DNA of 64,000 nucleotides from Streptomyces soli (GTDB lineage Bacteria; Actinomycetota; Actinomycetes; Streptomycetales; Streptomycetaceae): positions 1-64,000 of the forward strand of contig NZ_RJVR01000224.1 of NCBI RefSeq assembly GCF_003999195.1. The letters are read 5' to 3'. The translations under genes were made by a program, and so were the position numbers. Of this stretch, positions 35,332-45,035 are shown one piece after another. The number at the start of each line of letters is the position of its first letter. Within the stretch, counting starts at the first letter, position 1. The notes under the pieces are model-generated. The model was not told the DNA's origin. It saw nothing but the letters and a program-made list of their open reading frames with translations, and searched no databases.

Positions 35332-36813
35332 CTACCTGTGCTGGCCGCGCAGTTCCTTCACCGCGAGTTCCAGGCGCCTGCCGAAGTCGGCGTCGGCCTG
35401 GCTGAAGTTGCTGATCGCCCGGTCGACGATGTCGTCACGGTCGGCGGAGACGCCGGAGATGGCGTTCGCCAGGTTGGTGACCAGGCGGTCCTTCGCGTCC
35501 TGCGGCATCAGCCGGTAGAGCTCGCCGGCCTGGACGAAGTCGTTGTCCTCGGCGTGCGTCGGCGCGGCGTGGTTGCCGGTGTAGCCGTTGACCGCAGTGG
35601 CCGACCACAGCGGACGGTCGGTCTGGACCGGTCCGCCGAAGCTGTTCGGCTCGTAGTTCTTCGCCCTGCGGTGGCGGCCGTCGTACATGGCGCCGTCGCG
35701 TCCGTAGGTCTGCGACTCGGTGGCGTGCGGGGTGTTGACCGGCAGGTGGTCGGCGTTGACACCGACCCGGTAGCGGTGGGCGTCCGCGTACGCGAACAGG
35801 CGGCCCTGGAGCATCTTGTCCGGGGACGGCCCGATACCGGGCACGAAGTGGGCCGGCGAGAAGATCGACTGCTCGACCTCGGCGAAGACGTTGTCGGGGT
35901 TGCGGTTGAGCTCGAGCTTGCCGATCTCGATCGGCGGGTAGTCCGCGTGCGGCCACACCTTGGTGAGGTCGAACGGGTTGAAGCGGTAGTTCGCCGCGTC
36001 GGCCGCCGGCATGATCTGCACCTGCACGGTCCAGGACGGGAACTCGCCGCGCTCGATGGCCTCGCGCAGGTCACGCTGGTGGCTGTCGGGGTCGGCGCCC
36101 GCCAGGACCGCGGCCTCCTCCGCGGGGAGGTTCTTGATGCCCTGGTTGGTCTTGAAGTGGTACTTGACCCAGAAGACCTCGCCGGCCTCGTTGTTCCACT
36201 GGTACGTGTGCGACCCGTACCCGTTCATGTGGCGGAACGAGGCCGGGATGCCGCGGTCGCCGAACAGCCAGGTCACCTGGTGCGTCGCTTCCGGCGACAG
36301 ACCCCAGAAGTCCCAGACGTTGTCCGCTTCCTGCGAGCCGGTGTACGGGTCGCGCTTCTGGGTGTGGATGAAGTCGGGGAACTTGCTGGCGTCCTTGATG
36401 AAGAACACCGGGGTGTTGTTGCCGACGAGGTCGTAGTTGCCCTCTTCGGTGTAGAACTTCAGCGCCCAGCCACGCGGGTCCCGCACGGCGTCCGCCGAGC
36501 CGAGGCTGCCCGCGACGGTGGACATCCGCAGGAAGGTCTCGGTCTGCTTGCCGACCTCGGACAGGAACTTCGCCCGGGTCCACTGGCTGACGTCCCGGGT
36601 CAGCGTGAAGGTGCCGTACGCACCGGCGCCACGGGCGTGCACGATCCGCTCCGGGATCCGCTCCCGGTTGAAGTGCGCCAGCTTCTCGAACAGCTGCTGG
36701 TCCTGGAAGAGCAGAGGCCCACCAGGGCCGGCCGTCTCGGTGTTCTGGTTGTCCGCGAGGGGTGCGCCCGCCTCGGTGGTGAGGGTGGGACGGGCGGGGT
36801 GCTGTGTGGTCAT
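35332..36813 (-). CDS. katA: Heme catalase
   Basis: A 493-residue clade-3-like small-subunit catalase, full length. Active-site His59 lies in RERIPERIVHARGAGAYG, Asn133 in GNNTPVFFIKD, and the heme-ligand Tyr in RLFAYADAHRYRVG near residue 340. It breaks hydrogen peroxide into water and oxygen in the cytosol. ATG 36813 has GGAGG seven bases upstream; the frame extends to 36873 without a ribosome site. A perfect 7-2-7 palindrome at 36853-36868 is a good candidate repressor site. The usual neighbouring fur/catR gene is not present. Confidence 0.95.
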   Translation of the reverse strand: MTTQHPARPTLTTEAGAPLADNQNTETAGPGGPLLFQDQQLFEKLAHFNRERIPERIVHARGAGAYGTFTLTRDVSQWTRAKFLSEVGKQTETFLRMSTVAGSLGSADAVRDPRGWALKFYTEEGNYDLVGNNTPVFFIKDASKFPDFIHTQKRDPYTGSQEADNVWDFWGLSPEATHQVTWLFGDRGIPASFRHMNGYGSHTYQWNNEAGEVFWVKYHFKTNQGIKNLPAEEAAVLAGADPDSHQRDLREAIERGEFPSWTVQVQIMPAADAANYRFNPFDLTKVWPHADYPPIEIGKLELNRNPDNVFAEVEQSIFSPAHFVPGIGPSPDKMLQGRLFAYADAHRYRVGVNADHLPVNTPHATESQTYGRDGAMYDGRHRRAKNYEPNSFGGPVQTDRPLWSATAVNGYTGNHAAPTHAEDNDFVQAGELYRLMPQDAKDRLVTNLANAISGVSADRDDIVDRAISNFSQADADFGRRLELAVKELRGQHR

Positions 36814-36852
36814 TTCGAAACCTCCGGTGATCCGATCACTGAGAGACTCGGT

Positions 36853-36868
36853 CCTAGTCTGGACTAGG
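36853..36868. promoter_or_regulatory. Palindromic operator upstream of catalase
   Basis: CCTAGTC and GACTAGG separated by TG, 40 bases before the catalase ATG. The arms and spacing resemble, in general form, Fur/CatR-type boxes that repress catalase genes until peroxide stress. Confidence 0.55.
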
Positions 36869-37089
36869 TCCAATCTGGAACCAGCATAAAAACGGGCAAC
36901 TCATTGCATGAACCAATGAAAGGTATGGATAAGGCAATATGTGCTTTCCGCCACAATCGGTGAGCGCAGGGTGACCGATCGCCGCGCGAGGGGGTGGGCG
37001 ATGGCTGGCAGCGGCCAGTAGAAGGGGTCGGGCAATCGACCCGGCCGGGATCCATTTCGTGGCGGCTCAGCGGTCTGGGAATCGCCAGA

Positions 37090-37550
37090 CCAACGGAAAC
37101 GGCGAGGGAGGGCGACGGGAACCCCGTTCCCGCCCGCCACTCCCGCCAGACGCGCCGGGAGCGCGAGCGAGCAGAGCGGGAGCGGCTGATTGTCACGGCC
37201 GCGCGGGAGCTGGCCGAGGCCGAGGGATGGGACGCGGTGACCACGCGGCGGCTCGCCACGGAGATCGAGTACAGCCAGCCGGTGCTCTACAGCCACTTCA
37301 AGGGCAAGGACGCGATCATGGCCGCGGTCTCGATGCAGGGCTTCGCCGAGCTCGCCGACGAGTTGCGCGCGGCCCGTACGGCGGCGACGGACTCACGGCA
37401 GGCCCTCGCCGATGTCGCCGCGACGTACGCCGCGTTCGCCGAGCAACGACCCGCGCTGTACGACGCGATGTTCACGCACGCCGTCGACCTGACGTTCGCC
37501 AGTCCCGAAACGCCGGCCGCGCTGCAGGAGGCCTTCGCCGAGCTGCGCGG
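37090..37550 (+). pseudogene. TetR-family regulator, 3' truncated
   Basis: The frame reads RHSRQTRRERERAERERLIV, ARELAEAEGWDAVTTRRLAT and EIEYSQPVLYSHFKGKDAIM, an intact TetR DNA-binding domain, then a C-terminal domain to [17 protein letters not shown]. At about 37550 it passes straight into serine-protease sequence in another frame, and the ligand domain is cut short. A purine-rich AGGGAGGGCG near 37103 sits before ACG-GGA, where an ATG start seems lost. It is close to the catalase gene and divergent from it. Confidence 0.7.
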
Positions 37551-38077
37551 ACAGCGGCGGCCCGCTTTTCGCCGGGAGCGTGGCGCTGGGTATCACGTCC
37601 GGCGGGAGCGGTGACTGCACCAACGGCGGCGTGACGTTCTTCCAGCCGGTGGCCAAGGCGCTGGCCGCGCTGGGGGTGAGGCTGACCGTTGACAGTGGCG
37701 GTACGGCCGCCTCCTCCGCTGCCGCCACCGCGGCCCCCACGGCGTCGCAGGGCAGCGCGGCCGCCGTCCCGCAGGCCACGCCGACCGCGATGGCGACCCA
37801 GAGCGGCGCGACGGTCGGGGTAACAGGCGGGGCCACGGGTGGCGCGACCGGTGGCGTCACCACGGCCGGCGGGCCCATTGACCTGCGCGCGGCGTGGCCC
37901 GGGCTGCCGACGGCAGCCGTGGGGCTGGGGGCTGTGCTGGCCACCCGGTGGAGCCGCCCGGGCCAGGGCCGCAGGCGCCAGCGGGTGCGTGAGCTGCCGC
38001 CGATCGAGCGCTGGGATCCTAACGGCCCCAGTCCCCTGCCGCCGTTCGACACTTCACGCGGCTACCCGGGGGGTTGA
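37551..38077 (+). pseudogene. Streptogrisin-like serine protease, C-terminal part
   Basis: The surviving frame begins at the catalytic serine box [20 protein letters not shown] and continues [20 protein letters not shown], the end of a chymotrypsin-fold S1 protease. The His and Asp of the triad and the signal peptide are lost. A Thr/Ala/Gly-rich linker follows, then a short hydrophobic stretch ([16 protein letters not shown]) and a basic tail, which could be a wall or membrane anchor of the original enzyme. GTG 37580 could be a start but leaves no active site. Confidence 0.75.
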
Positions 38078-38366
38078 CGCCTGCGGCCGTGTGCTAGCCT
38101 CCGCTCACCTTGTGGCGTACGCCTCGGGCGGCCTCGGTGAACCTGGTGCCGTGTGATGGTGGAGGCCGTCCTGACGCTCCGGCAGATCGCCGTGGCGGTC
38201 ATACAGCGGGGTGCCAGTGCCCCCGGCTAATTGAACAAGCCCGATGACGTCCGTCGCGAGAGCACGGGCTCCGGCTGCTGCGTGTGACCACGGGGACGGT
38301 GGGAGCCGCGATCGGCGACGGCGTTTCGGGACGCATCCCCGAACACCCGCCGAGAGGATCCACGCC
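38078..38366. other. Intergenic stretch upstream of the sugar-binding lipoprotein
   Basis: No supported gene. A reverse-strand frame reading [20 protein letters not shown] and ending at 38105 has some coding character and may be a relic, but I do not recognise it. The promoter of the gene at 38367 should lie between 38220 and 38340. Confidence 0.4.
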
Positions 38367-39470
38367 ATGCACAGTGCCAGAGCCGCCCGACTGCGTACCA
38401 CCGCAGCATTGATACCCGTGGTTGCGATAGTCGCCGGCGCCACGGCCTGTGGCGGGTCCGGCTCCGGGAGCAGCGGCCCGGCGACGGTGGGGATCGCGAT
38501 GCCGACGAAGGTGTCGCAGCGCTGGATCGCCGACGGAAACAGTCTGGTGAAGCAGTTCCAGGCCAAGGGCTACAAGACGGACCTGAAGTACGCCGACAAC
38601 AGCGCCGACACGCAGGCCGACCAGATCCGGACCATGATCAACAACGGCGACAAGCTGCTGATCATCGCCTCCATCGACGGGTCCGGGCTCGGCGACGTGC
38701 TGGTGAATGCCAGGCAGAAGGGGATCAAGGTCATCTCGTACGACCGGCTGCTGCTGGCGTCGAACGACGTGGACTACTACGCGACCTTCGACAACTTCAA
38801 GGTCGGTGAGCTGCAGGCCGATGCCATCGTGCAGAAGCTGGGGTTGAAGGACGGCAGCACGACGGGCCCGTACACCATCGAGCTGTTCGCGGGCTCGCCC
38901 GACGACAACAACACGCAGTATTTCTTCAACGGTGCGATGAAAGTGCTGCAGCCGTACATCGACAAGAAGCAGCTGGTCATCGGGAGCGGCCAGAAGCGCA
39001 TCACGCAGGTGGCGACGCTGCGCTGGGACGTCACCTACGCGGCGCAGCGGCTGGCGCTCATTCTGAAGGAGAACTACGCCAACCAGCACCTGGACGCGGT
39101 GCTTGCGCCGTACGACGGCATTTCGCGGAGCCTCATCCAGACGCTGAAGAACGACGGGTACGGTACGGCGGCCAAGCCACTGCCGGTGGTGACGGGGCAG
39201 GACGCGGAGGTCGACTCGGTGAAGTCGATCATCAAGGGCGAGCAGACGGAGACGGTCTACAAGGACACCCGCAAGCTGGCCAAGGTGACGTTCGAGATGG
39301 GCAACGCGCTGCTGAGCGGCAAGAAGCCGCCGGTGAACGACACCAAGACGTATGACAACGGCAACAAGATCGTGCCGGCGTATCTGCTGCAGCCGGTGAG
39401 TGTCGAAAAGAGCAACTACAAGAAGGAGCTCATCGACAGCGGCTACATCAAGGCCTCCGACCTCAAGTAG
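38367..39470 (+). CDS. ChvE-like sugar ABC transporter substrate-binding lipoprotein
   Basis: A 367-residue lipoprotein: a basic start, a hydrophobic stretch and a lipobox ending at Cys28 (GATACGG). The mature part is a type I periplasmic-binding fold of the ChvE/xylose-binding group: [78 protein letters not shown]. It would capture sugars such as xylose, arabinose or galactose. The ATPase and permease genes that normally follow are absent; an acyl-CoA ligase gene on the other strand overlaps its last eight bases. Confidence 0.9.
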   Translation: MHSARAARLRTTAALIPVVAIVAGATACGGSGSGSSGPATVGIAMPTKVSQRWIADGNSLVKQFQAKGYKTDLKYADNSADTQADQIRTMINNGDKLLIIASIDGSGLGDVLVNARQKGIKVISYDRLLLASNDVDYYATFDNFKVGELQADAIVQKLGLKDGSTTGPYTIELFAGSPDDNNTQYFFNGAMKVLQPYIDKKQLVIGSGQKRITQVATLRWDVTYAAQRLALILKENYANQHLDAVLAPYDGISRSLIQTLKNDGYGTAAKPLPVVTGQDAEVDSVKSIIKGEQTETVYKDTRKLAKVTFEMGNALLSGKKPPVNDTKTYDNGNKIVPAYLLQPVSVEKSNYKKELIDSGYIKASDLK

Positions 39471-41316
39471 CGGTCGCGTAGAGCTCGTCGATCTCCGCCG
39501 CGTACGCCCTGACGATGGCGCGGCGGCGGAGCTTGAGCGAGGGCGTCAGGAGACCGTCGGCGACCGTGAACTCCGAGGGCAGGATCCGGAAGACGCGGAT
39601 GGACTCGGCGCGGGAGACCGCGGTGTTGGCGGTGGAGACCGCGCGCTGGATCTCGGCGCGTACGGCGGCGTCGATGGCGGTGGCGGCCCGGGGGCGGTTG
39701 AGGGTGCCGGTCGCGGAGTGGCTTCCGTTGAGGTGCCGCCAGTGCTCTATGGCCTCGGGGTCGAGGGTGATGAGCGCCGCGATGTAGGGGCGGTTGTCGC
39801 CGACCATGACGCATTGGGAGATCAGCGGGTGGGCCCGCAGTCGCTCTTCGAGCAGCTGCGGGCCCACGCTTTTACCGCCACTGGTGATGATGATGTCCTT
39901 CTTGCGGCCCGTGATGATCAGATAGCCGTCCTCGTCGAGGCGGCCGAGGTCACCGGTGGCGAGCCAGCCGTCGCGCAGGACGGCGTCGGTGGCCGCCGTG
40001 TCGTCGAGGTAGCCGGCGAAGACGGTTTCGCCGCTGACCCAGACTTCGCCGTCCCGGGCGATGCGTACGGAGGCGCCGGGCAGGGCGCGGCCGACGGTGC
40101 CGTAGCGGGCGCGGGCGACGGGCTGGGCGGTGATGCAGGCGGTGGTCTCGGTGAGGCCGTAGCCGTCGTAGACGTTGATGCCGGCGCCGGCGAAGGTCAG
40201 GGCGACCTCACGGCTGAGGGGGGAGCCGCCGGACACGGCGTGGCGTACCCGGCCGCCCAAGACCGCACGTAGTCGCGCGTAGACCAGATGGTCGAAGGTG
40301 GCGTGGGCGGCGCGGAGGAAGGGCCCGGGACCGTGGCCCTGGCCGAGGTTGCGGCGCTCGACGGCCTCGGCGTAGCGCTGGGCGATCTCGGTGGCGCGGT
40401 CGAAGAGGCGGGCGCGACCGGACCGTTCGGCGTTGCGGCGGGCGCCTTGGAAGATCTTCTCGAAGACGTACGGCACGGCCAGCAGGAAGGTGGGCCGGAA
40501 GGAGGCGAGAGCCGGCAGCAGGGCCGCGGGGGCGAGGTCGGGCTGGTGGCCGAGGATGACACCGCCGCGCAGGCAGCCGACCTGGACCATGAGGCCGTAG
40601 ATGTGGGACAGCGGCAGGAAGGCGAGCACGGAGGGCTGTTGGCCGAGCGGGGCGAAGATCTCGCTGAAGCCGGCGACGAGGGTGTCGCACTCGGCGGCCA
40701 GGTTGGCGTGGGTGATGACGCAGCCCTTGGGCCGCCCGGTGGTCCCGGAGGTGTAGGAGATGACGGCGGTGGATCCGGGTTCGACGGCCCAGCGCAGGCG
40801 GTTGACGGCGTCGTCGGGGACGCGGCGGCCCTGCTCGGTGATCTGACGTACGCAGTCGTCGTCGAGCTGCCAGATGCGCTGCAGGTCGGTCATACCGCCG
40901 CAGGCGGCGCCGACGGTCATGGCATGGTCCTCGTGCTCGACCACGACAGCGGTCACCTGGGAGTGGGTGAGGATCCAGCGGACCTGCTCGGCGGAGGAGG
41001 TCGGGTAGACGGGGACGAGTTGGGCGCCGATGGACCACAGGGCGTAGCTGAACTGGGTCCATTCGTAGCGGGTTCTGGCCATGAGGGCGACGCGGTCGCC
41101 GAAGCCGATACCGTTGATGACCAGGCCCTTGGCGAGAGCCATCACCTCGTCGCGGAAGGTACGGGCGGTGACCTGGTGCCACGTGCCGGGGTCCTCGGGG
41201 TCGCGGCGGGCGAGCTGCGGCAGGCCCGGATAGCGCTGGGCCACGTCGTACACGGAGTCGGCCAGTCCGCCCGAGCGAAGCGGTTCGACCAGGGGCGGGA
41301 AGCTGAACTGGCGCAC
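39463..41316 (-). CDS. Long-chain fatty-acid-CoA ligase (FadD15-like)
   Basis: A 617-residue AMP-forming ligase. The ATP loop [13 protein letters not shown] starts near residue 185, then [14 protein letters not shown] (A5), [21 protein letters not shown] (A7-A8 region) and a late Lys in [10 protein letters not shown]. The length and N-terminus fit bacterial long-chain acyl-CoA synthetases, which activate fatty acids for lipid synthesis or oxidation. GTG 41316 follows GGAAGGGAAG. The gene converges on the sugar-binding lipoprotein and overlaps it by eight bases. Confidence 0.92.
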   Translation of the reverse strand: MRQFSFPPLVEPLRSGGLADSVYDVAQRYPGLPQLARRDPEDPGTWHQVTARTFRDEVMALAKGLVINGIGFGDRVALMARTRYEWTQFSYALWSIGAQLVPVYPTSSAEQVRWILTHSQVTAVVVEHEDHAMTVGAACGGMTDLQRIWQLDDDCVRQITEQGRRVPDDAVNRLRWAVEPGSTAVISYTSGTTGRPKGCVITHANLAAECDTLVAGFSEIFAPLGQQPSVLAFLPLSHIYGLMVQVGCLRGGVILGHQPDLAPAALLPALASFRPTFLLAVPYVFEKIFQGARRNAERSGRARLFDRATEIAQRYAEAVERRNLGQGHGPGPFLRAAHATFDHLVYARLRAVLGGRVRHAVSGGSPLSREVALTFAGAGINVYDGYGLTETTACITAQPVARARYGTVGRALPGASVRIARDGEVWVSGETVFAGYLDDTAATDAVLRDGWLATGDLGRLDEDGYLIITGRKKDIIITSGGKSVGPQLLEERLRAHPLISQCVMVGDNRPYIAALITLDPEAIEHWRHLNGSHSATGTLNRPRAATAIDAAVRAEIQRAVSTANTAVSRAESIRVFRILPSEFTVADGLLTPSLKLRRRAIVRAYAAEIDELYATAT

Positions 41317-41450
41317 CGCACTTCCCTTCCGCTGGCTGTCCCCCGGTCAGTGCCGCACCACGGCCAAATGGGCGGCAGAGAGGGAAAAATACCGGTCTTC
41401 GGCACGCTTGCCCAGAGGCGGTGCCAAAGGTGTGCTCTCGCCCCTTGAGG

Positions 41451-42074
41451 CTACTCGCCGCGGACGTACCGCAGGACCGGGATCAGCTGTTCCTCGGTGG
41501 CGCCGGCCGGGTCTGGCTCGACGCAGTCGTTCAGCTGTTTGGTGAGGGCCTCGGCGTCAATGCCCGAGCTGATCATGACGAGTTGGGTTGCGCGGTCGTC
41601 GGTACGGTCCCAGGGGGCGGGCTGGAAGCGGAGGTAGCCGCCGACGGCGTGCAGGGTGTACTTGCGCTGACCGGCGTCGGGGGCGAACTGGACGACGCCC
41701 TTCATCCGGTAGAGGCCGGCGGGGCGGCTGTCGAGGAAGTCCGTGAAGGCGCGAGGGGCCAGCGGCTGTTCGCAGCTGAACTCGGCGCTGTCGTAGAGGG
41801 CTTGAAGGTGGCGGCTGTGCTCGCCCTCGTCCTCGTCGGTCTCGTCGTCCCCGTTGCCTGTGAGGTCGTAACTGACCCGGATCTGCGGGCCGTTGCCGAC
41901 CGTGCTGCCGGCGTCGACGTACAGGTCGAACTGGGTGGAGCCGCCGGTGTAGGTGCCGGTGTAGGTGCCGGTCACACCGGTCCTGGTGAACGTCTGCTGC
42001 TGGTAGGGGGTGCCGTCGTGGAATGGGGGGAGGTCGCCGGTTTTAAGAGCGTTCTCAGGGTTTTGTAAGTGCAT
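41451..42074 (-). pseudogene. Chimeric frame: glycosidase CBM piece fused to CobW C-terminus
   Basis: One continuous 207-codon reverse frame joins two unrelated pieces. Residues about 18-77 (TFTRTGVTGTYTGTYTGGST, QFDLYVDAGSTVGNG, IRVSYDLTGNGD) belong to a carbohydrate-binding region of secreted beta-glucanase-like enzymes. Residues about 84-205 (SRHLQALYDSAEF, DFLDSRPAGLYRMKGVVQFA, GIDAEALTKQLNDC) are the C-terminal domain of a CobW/G3E GTPase. There is no signal peptide, GTPase domain or catalytic domain, and no clear ribosome site. I read it as an in-frame deletion fusion. Confidence 0.7.
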
Positions 42075-42213
42075 CCACGCACGGCTTCAATGACTCGCGC
42101 ACGTCAACTTCTTGAAGACAGCACCCGTGCGGGTGAACACCACCCCCGAGCAGAACCGTGCGCTGCGCGCCGCTGTCTTCCCGGGCGTTCGCAGCGACCC
42201 CCAGGAGGCGTCC

Positions 42214-42438
42214 GTGACCGATCATCACCGGGTTCCCGCGCAGCGCGATGGCACGGCATACGTACGCATCACGGCGGCGGACGAGGACACGGCGTACCGC
42301 ATCGCCGACCTGATCGCCGACCACCACCCCGCGACCGCGCCCACCCTGCGGCGCACCTCCGGCGGCCTGGTCGCCTGCACGCTCCGGGCGAGCACGCTGC
42401 CCGATCTCACCTCAGGGGGTGCCCCATTGGGCGAGTGA
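42214..42438 (+). CDS. Small hypothetical protein (74 aa)
   Basis: GTG 42214 has AGGAGG at 42203-42208 and opens a 74-residue soluble protein (GTAYVRITAADEDTAYRIAD, then RRTSGGLVACTLRAS). The pattern of beta-strand, helix with regular charges and beta-strand suggests a small alpha/beta fold. No family is recognised. It is convergent with glgC and separated from it by 103 bases. Confidence 0.6.
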   Translation: MTDHHRVPAQRDGTAYVRITAADEDTAYRIADLIADHHPATAPTLRRTSGGLVACTLRASTLPDLTSGGAPLGE

Positions 42439-42541
42439 GCCGAAGTGGAGCGACCGCTGTCGAAATGGGGGCACTCCCCCAGCCTTCGGCCGGGGGGACC
42501 CATGCGGTGCCGCAGCGGCGGACCGAGCCCCGGAACAGGTT

Positions 42542-43759
42542 CTACAGAACCCGTTGCCCCTTTCCCAGCGCTATGATCCCGTTCGCCGAGGCGTGGTACA
42601 GCTCGCGGTCGCGATCCGGGTTTACCCCGACCGTGGCGCCAGGGGGCACGACGACGTTCTTGTCGAGGATCGCGCGCCGCACGATGGCCCCACGGCCTAT
42701 CCGGACGTTGTCGTGGAGGACGGAGCCCTGGACGACGGCGCCCTCCTCCACCACGACGCCGGGCGAGAGGACGGACTGGGTGACCTGGCCGCTGATGATG
42801 CAGCCGGGGGCGACCATGGACTCGCTCGCGATGCCGCCCGCCACGAACTTGGCCGGGGGCAGCCGCAGGGAGTGGGTGTAGAGCGGCCATTCGCGGTTGT
42901 AGAGGTTGAAGACGGGGTGGACGGAGATCAGGTCCATGTGCGAGTCGTAGTACTGGTCCAGGGTGCCGACGTCACGCCAGTAGCCGTGGTCGCGGGCGGT
43001 TTCGCCGGGGACGTGGTTGTCGTCGAAGTCGTAGACCTGGACCTGGCCCTTCTCGGTGAGCATGGGCAGGATGCTGCCGCCCATGTCGTGCACCGAGTCG
43101 TCGTCCTCCGCGTCCTGGTACAGGGCGTCCAGCAGCACCTTTGTCGTGAAGATGTAGTTCCCCATGGAGGCGTACACGCGGTCCGGGTCACCGGCCAGAC
43201 CCGGCGGGTCGGCGGGCTTCTCGAGAAAACGCTCGACGCGGATGCCGTCCGGACCCGGCGTGATGATGCCGAAGGACGAGGCCTGCTCGCGCGGTATCCG
43301 TATCCCCGCGACCGTGGCGCCGGCGCCGCTCTCGATGTGCTGCTTGAGCATTTGACGCGGATCCATGCGGTACACGTGGTCGGCGCCGAAGACGACGATG
43401 TAGTCAGGCTGTTCGTCATGCACGAGGTTCAGCGACTGGTAGATGGCGTCGGCGCTGCCGAGGAACCAGCGGGGGCCGAGCCGCTGCTGCGCCGGCACCG
43501 GGGTGACGTAGTTGCCGAGGAGGTTGGACATCCGCCAGGTGGTGGTGATGTGGCGGTCGAGGGAGTGCGACTTGTACTGCGTCAGGACGCAGATCCGCAT
43601 GACGTCGCCGTTGACGAGGTTGGACAGGACGAAGTCAACCAGCCGGTACGCGCCACCGAAGAGCACGGCCGGTTTGGCACGGTCGGCGGTCAGCGGCATG
43701 AGCCGCTTGCCCTCTCCGCCCGCCAGTACGATTCCCAGCACCGAAGGTCCGCCACGCAT
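42542..43759 (-). CDS. glgC: Glucose-1-phosphate adenylyltransferase
   Basis: A 405-residue ADP-glucose pyrophosphorylase of normal length. The nucleotidyl-transferase core shows [33 protein letters not shown] and [12 protein letters not shown]; a left-handed beta-helix follows with hexapeptide repeats ([20 protein letters not shown]). It makes ADP-glucose from glucose-1-phosphate and ATP for glycogen or maltose-1-phosphate synthesis. It lies 30 bases downstream of glgA on the same strand, so the two are probably one transcript. Confidence 0.97.
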   Translation of the reverse strand: MRGGPSVLGIVLAGGEGKRLMPLTADRAKPAVLFGGAYRLVDFVLSNLVNGDVMRICVLTQYKSHSLDRHITTTWRMSNLLGNYVTPVPAQQRLGPRWFLGSADAIYQSLNLVHDEQPDYIVVFGADHVYRMDPRQMLKQHIESGAGATVAGIRIPREQASSFGIITPGPDGIRVERFLEKPADPPGLAGDPDRVYASMGNYIFTTKVLLDALYQDAEDDDSVHDMGGSILPMLTEKGQVQVYDFDDNHVPGETARDHGYWRDVGTLDQYYDSHMDLISVHPVFNLYNREWPLYTHSLRLPPAKFVAGGIASESMVAPGCIISGQVTQSVLSPGVVVEEGAVVQGSVLHDNVRIGRGAIVRRAILDKNVVVPPGATVGVNPDRDRELYHASANGIIALGKGQRVL

Positions 43760-43789
43760 CGCCGCCCCCTTGCAACTGTTCCGCTGTTG

Positions 43790-44959
43790 TCAGAATTTGA
43801 GGATCTCCTCGTACACGCGCACCGTACGTCGGGCCACAGCGTCCCACCCGAACTCGCGCGCCGCGCGCTCCCGCCCGGCCTCACCCATCCGCGCTGCCGT
43901 CGCCGGGTCGGCGACCACCGTGTTCACGGCTGCCGCCAGGGCCGTTTCGAATCCGGCCGGGTCCTTCTCCTCGTACGGGACGAGCAGTCCGGTGTCGCCG
44001 TCCTCGACCACTTCGGGGATGCCGCCGACCGCCGAGGCGACGACGGCGGTGCCGCAGGCCATGGCTTCGAGGTTGACGATGCCGAGCGGCTCGTACACCG
44101 AGGGGCAGACGAACACCGCCGCGTGGGTGAGGATCTGGACGACCTCGGGACGCGGCAGCATCTCGGGAATCCAGATCACGCCGTCGCGCAGCTCCCGCAG
44201 TTCGGTGACCAGGTCGCGGAACTCGCGGTCGATGGCCGGGGTGTCGGGGGCGCCGGCGCACAGCACGAGCTGGGTCGCGGGGTCGAGGTGGCGCGCGGCG
44301 CGCAGCAGGTGGGGGACGCCCTTCTGGCGCGTGATACGGCCGACGAAGAGGGCGTACGGGCGGGCGGGATCGATGCCGTGCGCGCGCAGGGCATCGGTGC
44401 CGGGGTCGGGGCGGTAGAGGCGGGTGTCGATGCCGTTGTGGACGACGTGGACGCGCGCGGGATCGAGGGTGGGGTAGCAGTCGAGGATGTCGGCGCGCAT
44501 GCCGTGGGAGACGGCGATGACGGCGTCGGCGGCCTCGATCGCGGTGCGCTCGGCCCAGCTGGAGAGGGCGTATCCGCCGCCGAGTTGCTCGGCCTTCCAG
44601 GGGCGCAGGGGTTCGAGGGAGTGGGCGGTCATCACGTGCGGGATGCCGTGGAGGAGCTTGGCGAGGTGGCCGCCGAGGTTGGCGTACCAGGTGTGCGAGT
44701 GCACGAGGTCGCGGCCGGTGAGCGCGGCGGCCATGGAGAGGTCGACGGACAGGCTGCGCAGAGCCTCGTTGGCGCCGGCGAGCTCGGCAGCGGCCTCATG
44801 GCGGAACACGGAGTCGTCGCCGCTCTCGCCCGAGCCGGCCCAGCAGTGCACCTGCAGGTCGGTGAGGGCGCGTAGTTCGCGGGCGAGGAACTCCACGTGG
44901 ACGCCCGCTCCGCCGTAGACGTCCGGCGGGTATTCGCGCGTGAGCAGTCCGACCTTCAC
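43790..44959 (-). CDS. glgA: Actinobacterial glycogen/alpha-maltose-1-phosphate synthase
   Basis: A 389-residue GT4 glycosyltransferase: KVGLLTREYPPDVYGGAGVH at the start, VHSHTWYANLGGHLAK, FVGRITRQKGVPHLL, and the donor-site VCPSVYEPLGIVNLEAMACG. This actinobacterial type (GlgA/GlgM) uses ADP-glucose, often with glucose-1-phosphate, to give maltose-1-phosphate for the GlgE route. GTG 44959 is chosen because AGGAGG precedes it; longer starts lack one. glgC follows at once. Confidence 0.93.
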   Translation of the reverse strand: MKVGLLTREYPPDVYGGAGVHVEFLARELRALTDLQVHCWAGSGESGDDSVFRHEAAAELAGANEALRSLSVDLSMAAALTGRDLVHSHTWYANLGGHLAKLLHGIPHVMTAHSLEPLRPWKAEQLGGGYALSSWAERTAIEAADAVIAVSHGMRADILDCYPTLDPARVHVVHNGIDTRLYRPDPGTDALRAHGIDPARPYALFVGRITRQKGVPHLLRAARHLDPATQLVLCAGAPDTPAIDREFRDLVTELRELRDGVIWIPEMLPRPEVVQILTHAAVFVCPSVYEPLGIVNLEAMACGTAVVASAVGGIPEVVEDGDTGLLVPYEEKDPAGFETALAAAVNTVVADPATAARMGEAGRERAAREFGWDAVARRTVRVYEEILKF

Positions 44960-45035
44960 GGGCGCCTCCTGGTTCTGTCGCCGCGTACTGACATTGATGC
45001 CCCGGGAATGGGATTTGATCCGTACGAACGTTTGC

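Noticed and set aside
35284..36867. Plus-strand frame of over 500 codons
   Set aside because: It mirrors the catalase gene on the other strand; no recognisable motif.
42419..44875. Plus-strand frame of over 800 codons
   Set aside because: It spans the antisense of both glgC and glgA and contains no domain. The genes on the reverse strand have full conserved motifs.
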